From assembly GCA_035606695.1 (NCBI GenBank), contig DATNEW010000020.1, forward strand, positions 124,001 to 188,000: a DNA stretch of 64,000 nucleotides, read 5' to 3'. This document shows, piece after piece, positions 1 to 12,049 of this stretch (positions are counted from its first letter, which is position 1; every line of letters begins with the position of its first letter). A program made the translations under genes and the position numbers. The notes below the pieces were generated by a model that saw nothing but the letters and a program-made list of their open reading frames with translations, searched no databases and was not told the DNA's origin. Source of the DNA: Gemmatimonadaceae bacterium. Lineage in GTDB: Bacteria > Gemmatimonadota > Gemmatimonadetes > Gemmatimonadales > Gemmatimonadaceae.

Positions 1-39
1 AGTTGACCCCGCCGCCCGCCCGGCGTATGCTGCGCGCCA

Positions 40-1386
40 ATGACCGCATCCGCCGAGGAGACGCCGCTGGGCGCTGGACCAACGCTGGCGCGACGTCTGG
101 GTTTGTTCGACGCGACGATGATCGTGATGGGCGGCATCATCGGCGCCGGCATCTTCGTCAACCCCAGCGTCGTCGCGCGGCAGGTGCACACGCCCGGCCT
201 CGTCCTCGGCGCATGGATCATTGGCGGTGCGATCGCCTTGATCGGCGCGTTCGTGTATGCCGAGCTGGCGGCATTGCGCCCGCGCGTGGGCGGGCAGTAC
301 GCGTATCTGCGCGACGCATATCATCCCATCGTCGCCTTCCTATATGGTTGGACGTTGCTGCTGGTCGTGCAGACGGGCGGCATGGCCGGCGCCGCGATCA
401 TTTTCGGCCGCTATTTTCGCGATCTCACCGGCCTGGGCGTGCCCGAGCAAGTCCTGGCCGCATCCACGCTGGGCATTCTGACGATCATCAACTGCGTTGG
501 TGTGCGCGCGGGCAGCAACGTGCAGAGCGCGCTCATGCTGACCAAGCTCGCGGCGATCGGCATATTGATCGTCGTCGGGTTGTTTGGTGTGACGCACCCG
601 GTGACGACGACACGCGCGACCGCGAACGCGGGTGACTCGGGCGGCGCGATCGGTCTCGCTACCGCGATGGTACCGGTGCTGTTCGCGTACGGCGGGTGGC
701 AAACGGCCAGCTTCGTAAGCGGCGAGATGCGCGATCCACGCCGCGATCTGCCGCGCGGGCTGTTGATCGGGGTCATCGCCGTGATCGTGCTTTACTTGAG
801 CGTCACGTGGGTCTGCCTGAACGTGCTCGGCGTAGACGGGCTGGCGAGCACGAAGACGCCGGCGTCCGACGTGATGCGGATGGCGCTCGGCGAACGCGGC
901 GCGCGCGTCCTCGCGCTGGGCATCGCGATCTCGACGGTTGGGTTTCTCAGCCAGAGCATTCTGACCGCGCCGCGGGTCTACTACGCGATGGCCCGCGACG
1001 GCGTTTTCTTTAAGGTCGTCGGCACACTCGGCGAGCGGTCGCGCGTGCCTGTCGTTGCGATCGTACTGCAGGGCGTGTGGGCGGCGGCCATTGCGCTGAC
1101 GGGCAAGTACGATCAGATCCTGAATTACGTCGTGGCGATCGACGTCTTGTTCTTCGGGCTCACCGGTGCGTCGCTTATTGTGTTTCGGGCGCGCGAGGGA
1201 CCGCCGCGCGACGCGGTGCGCGTTCCGCTGCATCCGGTGACGACCGGGTTGTTCGTGCTCGCGTGCTGGGCGATCTCCGTGACGACTGTGCTGCACGATC
1301 CGGCCAACGCCGGAATTGGCGTCGGCATTCTCTTGATTGGAGTTTTGGTATACCAGTTCTGGAAAACGCGGCCTTCGGCGGCATGA
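40..1386 (+). CDS. APC-family amino acid permease
   Basis: This 448-residue protein is a polytopic inner-membrane transporter of the amino acid-polyamine-organocation family. It should move amino acids across the cytoplasmic membrane; the substrate cannot be told from sequence. About twelve hydrophobic segments run through the protein. The family signature GIIGAGIF lies in the first helix (about residues 32-39), followed by a conserved glycine-rich second helix and an R-V-G-G-x-Y motif near residue 86. Length is normal for the family. The ATG at 40 has no clear ribosome-binding site, and the window begins only 39 bases upstream, so a slightly different start cannot be excluded. The stop overlaps the next start (ATGA at 1383-1386), suggesting co-transcription with the lipoprotein gene that follows. 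Confidence 0.9.
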   Translation: MTASAEETPLGAGPTLARRLGLFDATMIVMGGIIGAGIFVNPSVVARQVHTPGLVLGAWIIGGAIALIGAFVYAELAALRPRVGGQYAYLRDAYHPIVAFLYGWTLLLVVQTGGMAGAAIIFGRYFRDLTGLGVPEQVLAASTLGILTIINCVGVRAGSNVQSALMLTKLAAIGILIVVGLFGVTHPVTTTRATANAGDSGGAIGLATAMVPVLFAYGGWQTASFVSGEMRDPRRDLPRGLLIGVIAVIVLYLSVTWVCLNVLGVDGLASTKTPASDVMRMALGERGARVLALGIAISTVGFLSQSILTAPRVYYAMARDGVFFKVVGTLGERSRVPVVAIVLQGVWAAAIALTGKYDQILNYVVAIDVLFFGLTGASLIVFRAREGPPRDAVRVPLHPVTTGLFVLACWAISVTTVLHDPANAGIGVGILLIGVLVYQFWKTRPSAA

Positions 1387-1964
1387 GTGCGACGTCGGCG
1401 AGAGCCGGCGTCCGCCGGCGCGTCTTCAGGTTTTCGGCCGTCGCGGCGTTTGCTGCCACCGCGTGCGAGAGCGGCGACACGAACTTTGTTCGCGGACACG
1501 GCCTCACGGTCGACACCCTCGCGGCGGCGGATCAGGCTCGCGTATACGAGGCGGCGGCGCGCGGCTCGTTCGACGTGGACAATACCTCGCTGCTCCTCGA
1601 TCGCCGGTTGCTGCCGCGCGAAACGGGACTCGCCGAAGCGGGTCGCGTGCCCGACGCCGTGGTGGCCGAGCTGCGGCGTCGCGGCACGATCAAGGGTACG
1701 TGCGAGCCGCCACTCACCGGAACGCGCGGCGCTCCGCGTTGCGCGGCCCAGTATCCCGGTTATGTCGTTCGCTACTCGCCGGTGTTCGCGATCGTACGAG
1801 ACTCTGTTCAGGTGTATCTCTACGCACAGAAGTACGACACCCCGGCGTCGGGCCATGCCGAGTCGTTGCGCTTCGAGCGCGCCTACCAAGTCGTGCGGCA
1901 CGGCGGCGAGTGGCGGGCGGCGCGCGAAGGACACGTTCCGAAAGACGTGCGCGGCGAGCGTTAG
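1383..1964 (+). CDS. Predicted lipoprotein of unknown function
   Basis: A 193-residue protein with no family that I recognise. The N-terminus has arginines (R11-R13), a hydrophobic stretch and a lipobox-like FAATAC ending at Cys28, so it is probably a lipoprotein. The start overlaps the stop of the permease by four bases. The only longer reading in this frame would run back through the permease gene, which is why I chose 1383. The gene is followed after ten bases by the triple-fusion gene, so the three are probably one transcription unit. The C-terminal half contains alternating polar and hydrophobic stretches compatible with a small beta domain (a Tyr-Val-Val-Arg-Tyr and a Val-Tyr-Leu-Tyr segment). 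No catalytic motif is visible. Confidence 0.7.
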   Translation: MSATSARAGVRRRVFRFSAVAAFAATACESGDTNFVRGHGLTVDTLAAADQARVYEAAARGSFDVDNTSLLLDRRLLPRETGLAEAGRVPDAVVAELRRRGTIKGTCEPPLTGTRGAPRCAAQYPGYVVRYSPVFAIVRDSVQVYLYAQKYDTPASGHAESLRFERAYQVVRHGGEWRAAREGHVPKDVRGER

Positions 1965-1974
1965 GAGATCGCGA

Positions 1975-4900
1975 ATGCTTGACCACGCACCGTCATTGTC
2001 GGCGGCCGACGCCGAGCGCATCGCACGCGACCACTATGGAGTGAACGGGAGAGCGCTGCCGCTGACCAGCGAGCGCGATCAAAATTTCCTCATTGAGGGC
2101 GGCGATGGCCGGCGGTTGGTGCTCAAGATCGCGAACGCGCTCGAGGATCGTGCGATGCTCGACGCTCAACAGCGCGCGCTCGACCATCTCGCGTCGCGTG
2201 GTGCTCCAACGCCGTCCGTTATTCCCACGGTGAACGGGGTTGAGCTGACCACGATTACGACGGCGCATCGCGAGCACGCCATCTGGGCGGTGAGTGTCCT
2301 GCCGGGCCGGCCGATGTCATCGATGGCAAATCGCCCGCAAGAGTTTCACTTCGACCTTGGCCGCGTCGTCGGCTCCCTTGGCGATGCGCTAGAGACCTTC
2401 GATCATCCAGCGGCACATCGCGAGTTCTATTGGGACGTCGCTCGGGCGCGTGCCATCGTCGAGGAGCATCAGCATCTCGTTGCCGACGAAGCGTTGCGGC
2501 GCACCCTCGCGAAGCTGACAGGCGAATTCGACACCCGTACGCGGCCGCTGCTCGACCATTTGCCGCTCGGCGTCGTTCACGGTGATTTGAATGACAATAA
2601 CATTCTCATCGCACGAGACAACGCGGCGTGCGCGGCACGCGTGAGCGGCATCGTCGACTTCGGCGACATGGTGTACACGTATCGCATCGCCGACCTCGCG
2701 ATCGCGATCGCGTACGCCATCCTCGGCAGCGACGACCCGCTGACGGTGGCCGCACATGTCGTTCGGGGATTCTCCAGTGTCCGACCTCCCAGTGACGATG
2801 ACCTGTCGACGCTCTTTGGTCTCGTCTGCATTCGATTATGCGCGAGCGTGTGCATCGCGGCCGACCAGCAGCGCCGGCGTCCCGACAACGCGTATCTCGG
2901 CGTGAGCCAGACCGCGATCGGCGCGATGCTGCCGCTGCTCGCTCGCATTCCGTTTCGGCTCGCCGAGTGCGTGTTCCGTGATGCGGCCGGTGGTGATCCG
3001 CTTCGGGCGTCGAGTGCCGTCGTGCAGTATTTGAAGCGCGCGACATTCGCGCCGGTGCTCGGAATCGATCTGCGAATCGAGCCGACGATCGTGCTCGATC
3101 TCGGAATAGCGAGTCCGATGTTGTCCGGAAACGTTGGCGAAAACAACGAGCCTTCGCTGACGTCGAACGTGTTTGGACTCATGGCGCGGGCGGGGGTGCG
3201 CGTGTCGATCGGCCAATACGACGAGCCGCGGCTGTTGTACGTCGCGCCGGAATTCGCACTCGGCCCGCGCCCGACCGATGAGCACCGCACAATTCATATC
3301 GGCCTGGATCTGTTCGCGCCGGCGGGTACGCCAGTCTTCGCGCCGCTCGACGGAGTCGTGCACGCATTTCATGACAACGCGACGCTGCTCGATTACGGAC
3401 CGGTCATCATTCTGCGTCACGCCACCGACGACGGGCAGGAATTCTTCACGCTTTACGGGCACCTGAGTCGTGAATCGCTGCGCGGTCTCGAAGCTGGAAA
3501 ACGCGTGCGGGCCGGCGAACGGATCGCGACCCTCGGGACGGCGAGCGAGAACGTCGGGTGGACGCCGCATCTGCATTTGCAGATCATCGTCGATCTGCTG
3601 GGACTCGAAACCGACTTTCCCGGCGTCGCGCGGCCGACGCAGCGCCGCGTCTGGACCAGCCTCTCACCCGACCCAAATCTGATCGTCGGGGTGCCGGCGT
3701 CGGCGTTTCCGAATGCACCGCCGCCGATATCCACCACACACTCCCGGCGGCGCGAACGCATCGGCGGCAATCTCAGCATTGCGTATCGCGAGCCGGTGCG
3801 CGTCGTGCGCGGCTGGATGCAGTATCTGTACGACGACGAAGGGCGATGCTTGCTCGATGCGTACAACAACGTCCCGCACGTTGGCCACTGTCATCCCCGC
3901 GTCGTCGAAGCCGGGACGGCGCAGATGCGTGTCCTCAATACGAACACGCGCTACCTCAACGATCTTCTCACGGAGTACGCGTCGAAGCTGCTCGCTACGC
4001 TGCCACCATCGCTCGAGGTTGCGTACTTCGTCAATTCGGCGAGCGAGGCGAACGAATTGGCGCTGCGTCTGGCTCGCGCCTATACGAAGCAACACGACAC
4101 GATCGTCCTCGAGGCAGCGTATCACGGCAACACGACGTCGCTCATCGACCTGAGCCCGTACAAACACGCCGGACCAGGCGGAGCCGGCGCGCCGGACTGG
4201 GTTCATGTCGCGCCGCTGCCCGACGTGTACCGCGGTCCGCACAAGGCGAACGATCCACAAGCCGGAGCGAAGTACGCCGAGCGTGTCGGAGCGATCGTCG
4301 ACGAGCTCGTGCGTCATGCTCTTCGGCCGGCGGCATTTATCGCCGAGACATGCCCAAGTGTGGGCGGCCAGATCGTGTTGCCGCCCGGATATCTGTCGAA
4401 CGTCTATGAGTATGTTCGAAAGCAGGGCGGCGTGTGCATCGCCGACGAAGTGCAGACCGGCTTGGGTCGCATGGGAACGAGCTTCTGGGCGTTTCAGGAT
4501 CAAGGTGTCGTGCCCGACATCGTCGTGATGGGCAAGCCACTGGGCAACGGACATCCGATCGGTGCGGTCGCCACCACGCGCGCGATCGCGGATGCGTTCG
4601 ACAACGGCATGGAGTATTTCAGTACGTTCGGCGGCAACACCGTGTCGTGCGCGGTAGGAATCGCGGTGCTCGACGTGGTAAACGACGAGCAGCTGCAACA
4701 GCACGCACGCCGCGTCGGCGACTATCTGCTCGACCGGCTGCGCCCGATGATTGACCGATACCCTGTCGTTGGCGACGTTCGCGGCTCGGGACTTTTTCTG
4801 GGCGTCGAGCTGGTGCGCGATCGCCAAACGCTCGAGCCGGCCGGAGCCGAGGCGTCGTGCGTCGCCAACCGCATGCGCGAGCAAGGCGTCCTGCTGGGAA

Positions 4901-5013
4901 CCGATGGTCCGTATCACAATGTCGTGAAGATTCGTCCACCGATGCCATTTCACGAGAGAGATGCCGACATCCTCATCGACGCACTCGTCCGATCGCTCGA
5001 CGAGTTACAATGA
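1975..5013 (+). CDS. Fused APH-type kinase / M23 domain / class III aminotransferase
   Basis: A 1012-residue protein with three domains. Residues about 1-400 are an aminoglycoside-phosphotransferase-like kinase with the catalytic HGDLND (near 201) and the metal-binding DFGD about 20 residues later. Residues about 420-560 are an M23 (LytM) domain with HIGLD (near 440), YGH and HLH (near 532). Residues about 585-1012 are a class III PLP-dependent aminotransferase with the Schiff-base lysine in [11 protein letters not shown] (near 854). Related separate proteins in animals are hydroxylysine kinase and the phospho-lyases acting on phosphoethanolamine or phosphohydroxylysine. By analogy the fusion may phosphorylate an amino alcohol and then eliminate phosphate; this is inference. 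There is no signal peptide, so the M23 domain is probably cytoplasmic and non-peptidase. AGGAG sits seven bases before the ATG. Confidence 0.88.
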   Translation: MLDHAPSLSAADAERIARDHYGVNGRALPLTSERDQNFLIEGGDGRRLVLKIANALEDRAMLDAQQRALDHLASRGAPTPSVIPTVNGVELTTITTAHREHAIWAVSVLPGRPMSSMANRPQEFHFDLGRVVGSLGDALETFDHPAAHREFYWDVARARAIVEEHQHLVADEALRRTLAKLTGEFDTRTRPLLDHLPLGVVHGDLNDNNILIARDNAACAARVSGIVDFGDMVYTYRIADLAIAIAYAILGSDDPLTVAAHVVRGFSSVRPPSDDDLSTLFGLVCIRLCASVCIAADQQRRRPDNAYLGVSQTAIGAMLPLLARIPFRLAECVFRDAAGGDPLRASSAVVQYLKRATFAPVLGIDLRIEPTIVLDLGIASPMLSGNVGENNEPSLTSNVFGLMARAGVRVSIGQYDEPRLLYVAPEFALGPRPTDEHRTIHIGLDLFAPAGTPVFAPLDGVVHAFHDNATLLDYGPVIILRHATDDGQEFFTLYGHLSRESLRGLEAGKRVRAGERIATLGTASENVGWTPHLHLQIIVDLLGLETDFPGVARPTQRRVWTSLSPDPNLIVGVPASAFPNAPPPISTTHSRRRERIGGNLSIAYREPVRVVRGWMQYLYDDEGRCLLDAYNNVPHVGHCHPRVVEAGTAQMRVLNTNTRYLNDLLTEYASKLLATLPPSLEVAYFVNSASEANELALRLARAYTKQHDTIVLEAAYHGNTTSLIDLSPYKHAGPGGAGAPDWVHVAPLPDVYRGPHKANDPQAGAKYAERVGAIVDELVRHALRPAAFIAETCPSVGGQIVLPPGYLSNVYEYVRKQGGVCIADEVQTGLGRMGTSFWAFQDQGVVPDIVVMGKPLGNGHPIGAVATTRAIADAFDNGMEYFSTFGGNTVSCAVGIAVLDVVNDEQLQQHARRVGDYLLDRLRPMIDRYPVVGDVRGSGLFLGVELVRDRQTLEPAGAEASCVANRMREQGVLLGTDGPYHNVVKIRPPMPFHERDADILIDALVRSLDELQ

Positions 5014-5050
5014 TTCGGCCGTGAGCGCGCCTTCCATCGAGCGAGGCGGC

Positions 5051-7102
5051 ATGCCGCGCGCCGCGTACGGGCTCGCGATCTTTCTCAGCAGCGCGCTGCT
5101 GTTCTTCATCGAGCCCATCGCGGGAAAACGTGTGCTGCCGCTGCTCGGCGGCTCGGCCGCTGTGTGGACGGCGTGTCTCGTCTTCTTTCAGTCGGCGCTC
5201 TTGCTCGGCTATCTCGTCGCGCACTGGTTGACCACGCGCGCGCGGCCGCGCACGCAAGGCAACATTTATCTCGCGTTGCTCGCACTCTCGATCGTTCAGC
5301 TCGCGGCGACACTCGCCGCTCCGCTTCGCGCCGATCCAACGCGGCCGGTGTCGAGCGTGCTCGCCCTGCTCGCGCTGACGATTGGACTGCCGTTCGTCAC
5401 GCTGTCGATCTCCAGTCCGCTGCTGCAATCGTGGTTCGCACGCGCCGAGGTTTCGGCGCGGAGGGGCGGAGCGGGGAAGGCGTATCGGCTATATGCGATC
5501 TCTAATGTTGGTTCGCTGCTCGCGCTGCTCGTCTATCCGTGGCTGGTCGAACCGCGCGCGAGCCTGCGCAGCCAGATCGTGGTGCTGATCGTCGCCGTCG
5601 CGGTACTCGGCGGTCTGTGTGCGGCGATCGTCTGGTCGCAGCGCACCGTCACGTCGAATGCTGTGGGTGACCGCGTAGACGACGCGCCCCCCATCGCCGC
5701 GCGGACGCAGGTGCTGTGGATCGCACTCGCCGCGTGCGGCTCGCTGTTGTTGTGCGCGGTGACGAATCACATCAGTCAGAACGTCGCGACGATTCCGCTG
5801 CTGTGGATCGTGCCGCTGATCGCGTATCTGCTCAGCTTCGTCGTTGCGTTCAGCGGCGACGACTGGAACCCGCGTCCGTTGATCGTGGCGGTCGGCGGGA
5901 TCGGTGTCGCGCTCGCCAGCTATCGGCTGTACGAGGGTGATTTGCACACATCGGTGCTTGGCACGGTTGCCATCTACTGCGGGTCGCTCTTCGCCGTGTG
6001 TCTCTTCTGCCACTCCGAGCTCTATCGTCGTCGGCCGGCACCGGCCCGTCTGACGCGATTCTACTTCTGCCTTGCGGCGGGTGGCGCGCTTGGCGCGATC
6101 CTCGTTGGCATCGTCGCGCCGCTGGTGCTCACGGGAAGCTACGAGTTCTCGATCGGCTTGGGCCTGGCCGCGTTGCTCGGTGCGTTCGTGACGGCCGACG
6201 CCGGCGCGCTCGGACCGGTCACCGCGCTGGCCGGTCTGCTGTGGATCGCTACGCTGGTCGCGCGCGAAGTGAAGGCCGATCGGATCGGCACGGTGTATCG
6301 CGAGCGCAACTTCTACGGCACGCTGCACGTGACGCAGGAGCATGATGCCCACTATCACGCGACGGTGCGCACGTTGTATCACGGAATCATCGAGCACGGG
6401 CAGCAAGTATATCGCGCCGATCTCGACACGCTGCCGACGACGTATTACGGCCGTTCGTCGGGCGTGGGACTCGCCGTGGAACTGTGTTGCGGCCAGGGAC
6501 CACGGCGGATCGGCGTCATCGGGCTGGGGACCGGTACCATGGCCGCGTACGGACGACCGGGCGACGTCGTGCGGTTCTACGACATCAATCCGGCCGTCGA
6601 GCCGATCACACGCCACTACTTCACGTACGTCGGCAAGTCGCGCGGCCGGGTTGAAGTTGTGAATGGCGATGCGCGCCTGTCGCTCGAGGCCGAGGCGCCG
6701 CAGCGGTACGACGTGCTGGCGGTGGATGCGTTCTCGGGCGATGCGATTCCCGTGCATCTGATCACCAGCGAGGCGCTCGAGGTGTATCGCCGGCACCTGC
6801 AACCGGATGGCGTCGTCGCGTTCCACGTCTCGAACCGCTATCTCGACCTGGCGCCGGTGGTCAAGCAGCTGGCTGATCATGCCGGGATGAAGGCCGTGCT
6901 CATCTCGAACGGCGACGACACGACGCACGACGCGTTCAGCTCGGACTGGGTGCTGGTGACCAACAACCAGACGCTGATCGACGCATTACAGTTCTCGAAA
7001 GACCGCGAAGACATCAAGATGCCGTCGGGGCTCAAGCGCTGGACGGACGACTACAACAGCTTGTTGCCGATACTACGTACGAAGCGGCGGAATGACGATT
7101 AG
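5051..7102 (+). CDS. Membrane protein with C-terminal spermidine-synthase-like domain
   Basis: A 683-residue protein. The first 430 or so residues hold many hydrophobic helices in a transporter-like arrangement. The last 250 form a soluble SAM-dependent methyltransferase-fold domain of the spermidine synthase type, with the glycine-rich GVIGLGTGT (near 486) and the acidic VDAFSGDAIP (near 556). Such 'fused MFS/spermidine synthase' proteins are widespread, but their substrate is not established. Whether this one makes polyamines is open. The start is uncertain: ATG 5051 opens directly into the first hydrophobic helix, a GTG lies at 5021, and an in-frame ATG at 4961 would sit inside the previous gene. 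The stop overlaps the convergent gene on the other strand by four bases. Confidence 0.85.
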   Translation: MPRAAYGLAIFLSSALLFFIEPIAGKRVLPLLGGSAAVWTACLVFFQSALLLGYLVAHWLTTRARPRTQGNIYLALLALSIVQLAATLAAPLRADPTRPVSSVLALLALTIGLPFVTLSISSPLLQSWFARAEVSARRGGAGKAYRLYAISNVGSLLALLVYPWLVEPRASLRSQIVVLIVAVAVLGGLCAAIVWSQRTVTSNAVGDRVDDAPPIAARTQVLWIALAACGSLLLCAVTNHISQNVATIPLLWIVPLIAYLLSFVVAFSGDDWNPRPLIVAVGGIGVALASYRLYEGDLHTSVLGTVAIYCGSLFAVCLFCHSELYRRRPAPARLTRFYFCLAAGGALGAILVGIVAPLVLTGSYEFSIGLGLAALLGAFVTADAGALGPVTALAGLLWIATLVAREVKADRIGTVYRERNFYGTLHVTQEHDAHYHATVRTLYHGIIEHGQQVYRADLDTLPTTYYGRSSGVGLAVELCCGQGPRRIGVIGLGTGTMAAYGRPGDVVRFYDINPAVEPITRHYFTYVGKSRGRVEVVNGDARLSLEAEAPQRYDVLAVDAFSGDAIPVHLITSEALEVYRRHLQPDGVVAFHVSNRYLDLAPVVKQLADHAGMKAVLISNGDDTTHDAFSSDWVLVTNNQTLIDALQFSKDREDIKMPSGLKRWTDDYNSLLPILRTKRRNDD

Positions 7103-7752
7103 GGGCGAGGCGCGCTGACGCGCCACGATACGCCGGATCGTACGACAACGCCCGTTCGTGTTGTGGCCGAGCGGGCGTGGCGAACGATGAACGCAACGGT
7201 GTCGGCACCGCGCCATCGCGCGGCGGTCGGACCCCAGCCGGCGAAATGCGAACAATCCCATGGTCGCCAGCGAAGCTCGCGAACGGGTACGCTGTCGGTG
7301 AGCCGCCAGATCTCGAGACCTGGTCCATCGCCCTCGGTGCAGTTGTCCCACCCTTCGGCGGTTCCCGCGAAACGCAGCGCATCCGGTGACACGACGGGTT
7401 CGTACAATCCGTCGACGCGTCGGCCCGTCGAATCGTTCACGACGCTCCACGTCGGATACGTCTCGTGGCCCCAGCTCTCCACGAGCAGAAACCGCGAGCG
7501 ACCGAGACGGCCGTTGAAGTAGTATCCACCGTCGGCTTCGCGCGCCGTGTCGTCAATGAACCTGGCTTCACGGCCGCTGCGAAGGCGCAGGACCAGCGTG
7601 TGTCCCGCGCGCCGCGCCACGCCGTTCGCGCATGCAATCGCGCGGGATTCGACGCTATCTCGGCAGATGGGACGCGGAGCCTGCGCACTCGCTGCCCGAG
7701 CGCAGACGGCGACGAAGATCAGGTGCCGGCAATTCACGATCCAAGATGCCAC
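7099..7752 (-). CDS. Secreted protein of unknown function
   Basis: A 217-residue protein with a GTG start and an apparent signal peptide ending at ARAASAQ (about residue 24). It has several cysteines (about 30, 41, 137 and 165) that could form disulfides in the periplasm. I do not recognise the family. Tryptophan and glycine are frequent, as in small beta-rich domains. The gene lies downstream of ahcY on the same strand, and the ahcY terminator hairpin (7770-7800) ends only about 18 bases before the GTG. No Shine-Dalgarno sequence is visible, so either read-through supplies the message or a start further in is used. Its stop overlaps the end of the convergent membrane-protein gene. Confidence 0.6.
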   Translation of the reverse strand: MASWIVNCRHLIFVAVCARAASAQAPRPICRDSVESRAIACANGVARRAGHTLVLRLRSGREARFIDDTAREADGGYYFNGRLGRSRFLLVESWGHETYPTWSVVNDSTGRRVDGLYEPVVSPDALRFAGTAEGWDNCTEGDGPGLEIWRLTDSVPVRELRWRPWDCSHFAGWGPTAARWRGADTVAFIVRHARSATTRTGVVVRSGVSWRVSAPRP

Positions 7753-7769
7753 GTGAGGGGAACGCGCAA

Positions 7770-7800
7770 AAGAGGAGGTGCGTCAGGCGCACCTCCTCTT
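7770..7800 (-). terminator. Rho-independent terminator of ahcY
   Basis: A perfect 13-bp stem (AAGAGGAGGTGCG at 7770-7782 paired with 7788-7800) closes a five-base loop. Read on the minus strand, a short T-run (TTTT) follows. It lies 33 bases after the ahcY stop codon. Confidence 0.8.
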
Positions 7801-7832
7801 CGCGATCTTCGATTCCCGCTAGCCGCCGATCG

Positions 7833-10493
<2,661 letters not shown>

Positions 10494-10494
<1 letters not shown>

Positions 10495-10512
10495 ATATCC
10501 GTATATCCGGAT
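10494..10512. promoter_or_regulatory. Putative operator of the ArsR-methyltransferase gene
   Basis: Two tandem copies of TATATCCG (10494-10501 and 10502-10509) run into the palindrome ATCCGGAT (10505-10512). The block touches the ATG of the minus-strand regulator and lies in the 91-bp divergent region shared with the M23 gene. Autoregulation is an inference. Confidence 0.45.
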
Positions 10513-10571
10513 TAAAGGTGATAGCCCCGATTCCCTTCGTCAAGCCGCGCTGGCGCGTCACTCATCGGTTG

Positions 10572-10579
10572 TATACAAT
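10572..10579 (+). promoter_or_regulatory. Candidate -10 element of the M23 lipoprotein gene
   Basis: TATACAAT ends six bases before ATG 10586. No Shine-Dalgarno sequence is present, so transcription starting at or next to the A of the ATG would give a leaderless message. The -35 region is not recognisable. Confidence 0.35.
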
Positions 10580-10585
10580 TTGCCG

Positions 10586-11995
10586 ATGCGATTTCATAGC
10601 CGCCGCCTGCCCGCGATCCTGATCGCCGCCGCCACGCTTGCCTGCTCCGATTCGCCCGCCGCGACCACCAGCACGTCGACCGAGCCGCCGCCCGCGACCA
10701 CGATCACGGTACCGGTCGGTAGCGCCATCGCCTTCACAACCAGCGTGAACGGAATCGCCTTTCCGAGCGACAGCATCTCCTGGTCGTCGAGCGACTCGAT
10801 GGTCGCCGTCGTGCGGGCCGGCAAAGTGGTGGGCGTTGGGCCGGGTACCGCGCAGCTGCACGCCGCGCGGGGGCCGACGACAGCGACTGTCGCGATCAAC
10901 GTCCCGACCGACGCCGATACCGGCGCGTTCCGACCGCCGTTCGCCGGCAGCGTTTCGGTCAGCAACGTGTTCGACCACAATCTGCCATTCGAGTTCTCTG
11001 ATAACAACGGTTTCCTGCTCAGCTTCTGGGGCGAGAAAGTCGGCGGCATCGACGGTCACAACGGCTACGACTGGACCGTTCCGGAGGGGACGCCGGTGCT
11101 CGCGAGCGCGGCGGGGACGGTGACGTTCGCCGGCCTCGAGACTCCATTCGTGTGTACGCTGCTCAACAACTCCGTTGTCGCGGGCAACTGGATCTCGATC
11201 GAACATGGCGTCGCGACGCATCGACTCGTCTACACGCAGTACGGACATTTGAGTCGCATCGACGTGAGCGTCGGACAACGCGTGCAGGCAGGGCAACAGC
11301 TCGGACTCTCGGGCACCACAGGTTGCAGCACCGGCCCGCATTTGCACTTCAGCGCGTATCGAACGGATCATCCGGGTTCGTCTACCATCCCGGTGATGGA
11401 TCCCTACGGCTGGCAGAGCACGTCCGCCGATCCCTGGGCGGCCGATGCGCGCGGCACGACGAGCATCGCGATCTGGTCATCGCAGAATGCGCCGGAGGTG
11501 TACACGGAGTTCGCGACCAGCGGATCGTTTCCGAAACCGCGCGTCGCATCCGTGCCGCGGATTCGCATCATGGGAGTCGACGACGACCATCACCCGAACA
11601 ACGAATTCATCGACGTCGACATCAACCCTGACTTGACGAGCCTGGACCTCACGGGCTTCACCATCCTGAACGCGGCCGGCGCGGGATTCACCTTCCCCGC
11701 CGGATTCACCGCGCATGGCGGCGACACTGTTCGCGTCTTTTCCGGAAAGGGGACGAACACGGCGAAGACCTTGTTCATGGGTCGAGACACGCCGTTGTAC
11801 GGCGACCAAGCCGACTGCGCGGTTCTCTTCGATCAACTGCATCGGGCGCTCGGCGGCGCGATATGGCGCAGCTCGCCATGTGCGGTTGCGCAAACCGCGG
11901 CGACGAGTGCAAACTCGTTTATCCGCCCTGCACCGACGATGGATTTCGCGCCGAGCTCGGCAGGGGTGCAGCGGTTAGGCGTTCGGCAACGTTGA
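10586..11995 (+). CDS. M23-family metallopeptidase lipoprotein with Ig-like and C-terminal LTD-like domains
   Basis: A 469-residue envelope protein. A signal peptide ends in TLAC, with lipidation expected at Cys20. Residues about 38-108 resemble a bacterial Ig-like (Big_2) domain (IAFTTSVNG, then a WSSSD turn and AGKVVGVGPGTA). Residues about 140-265 are an M23 (LytM) peptidase domain with HNGYD (His near 157), YGHLS (near 219) and HLHF (near 252), so the zinc ligands are present. Residues about 330-430 resemble a lamin-tail-like beta sandwich (NNEFIDVD, LTGFTILNAAG). It probably cleaves peptidoglycan cross-bridges or a related peptide outside the cytoplasm. The frame is open from 10451, but the signal peptide sets the start at 10586. 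It is divergent from the ArsR-methyltransferase gene. Confidence 0.87.
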   Translation: MRFHSRRLPAILIAAATLACSDSPAATTSTSTEPPPATTITVPVGSAIAFTTSVNGIAFPSDSISWSSSDSMVAVVRAGKVVGVGPGTAQLHAARGPTTATVAINVPTDADTGAFRPPFAGSVSVSNVFDHNLPFEFSDNNGFLLSFWGEKVGGIDGHNGYDWTVPEGTPVLASAAGTVTFAGLETPFVCTLLNNSVVAGNWISIEHGVATHRLVYTQYGHLSRIDVSVGQRVQAGQQLGLSGTTGCSTGPHLHFSAYRTDHPGSSTIPVMDPYGWQSTSADPWAADARGTTSIAIWSSQNAPEVYTEFATSGSFPKPRVASVPRIRIMGVDDDHHPNNEFIDVDINPDLTSLDLTGFTILNAAGAGFTFPAGFTAHGGDTVRVFSGKGTNTAKTLFMGRDTPLYGDQADCAVLFDQLHRALGGAIWRSSPCAVAQTAATSANSFIRPAPTMDFAPSSAGVQRLGVRQR

Positions 11996-12049
11996 TTTTA
12001 TGATGGCACCGATGGGTGCCGATCGGTTGACCACAACCCAACCCACATC

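Noticed and set aside
5489-6928. Long minus-strand frame (479 codons) opposite the spermidine-synthase-like gene
   Set aside because: High G+C content makes long antisense frames common. The translation is arginine/histidine-rich without any domain, and the plus strand has a recognisable protein.
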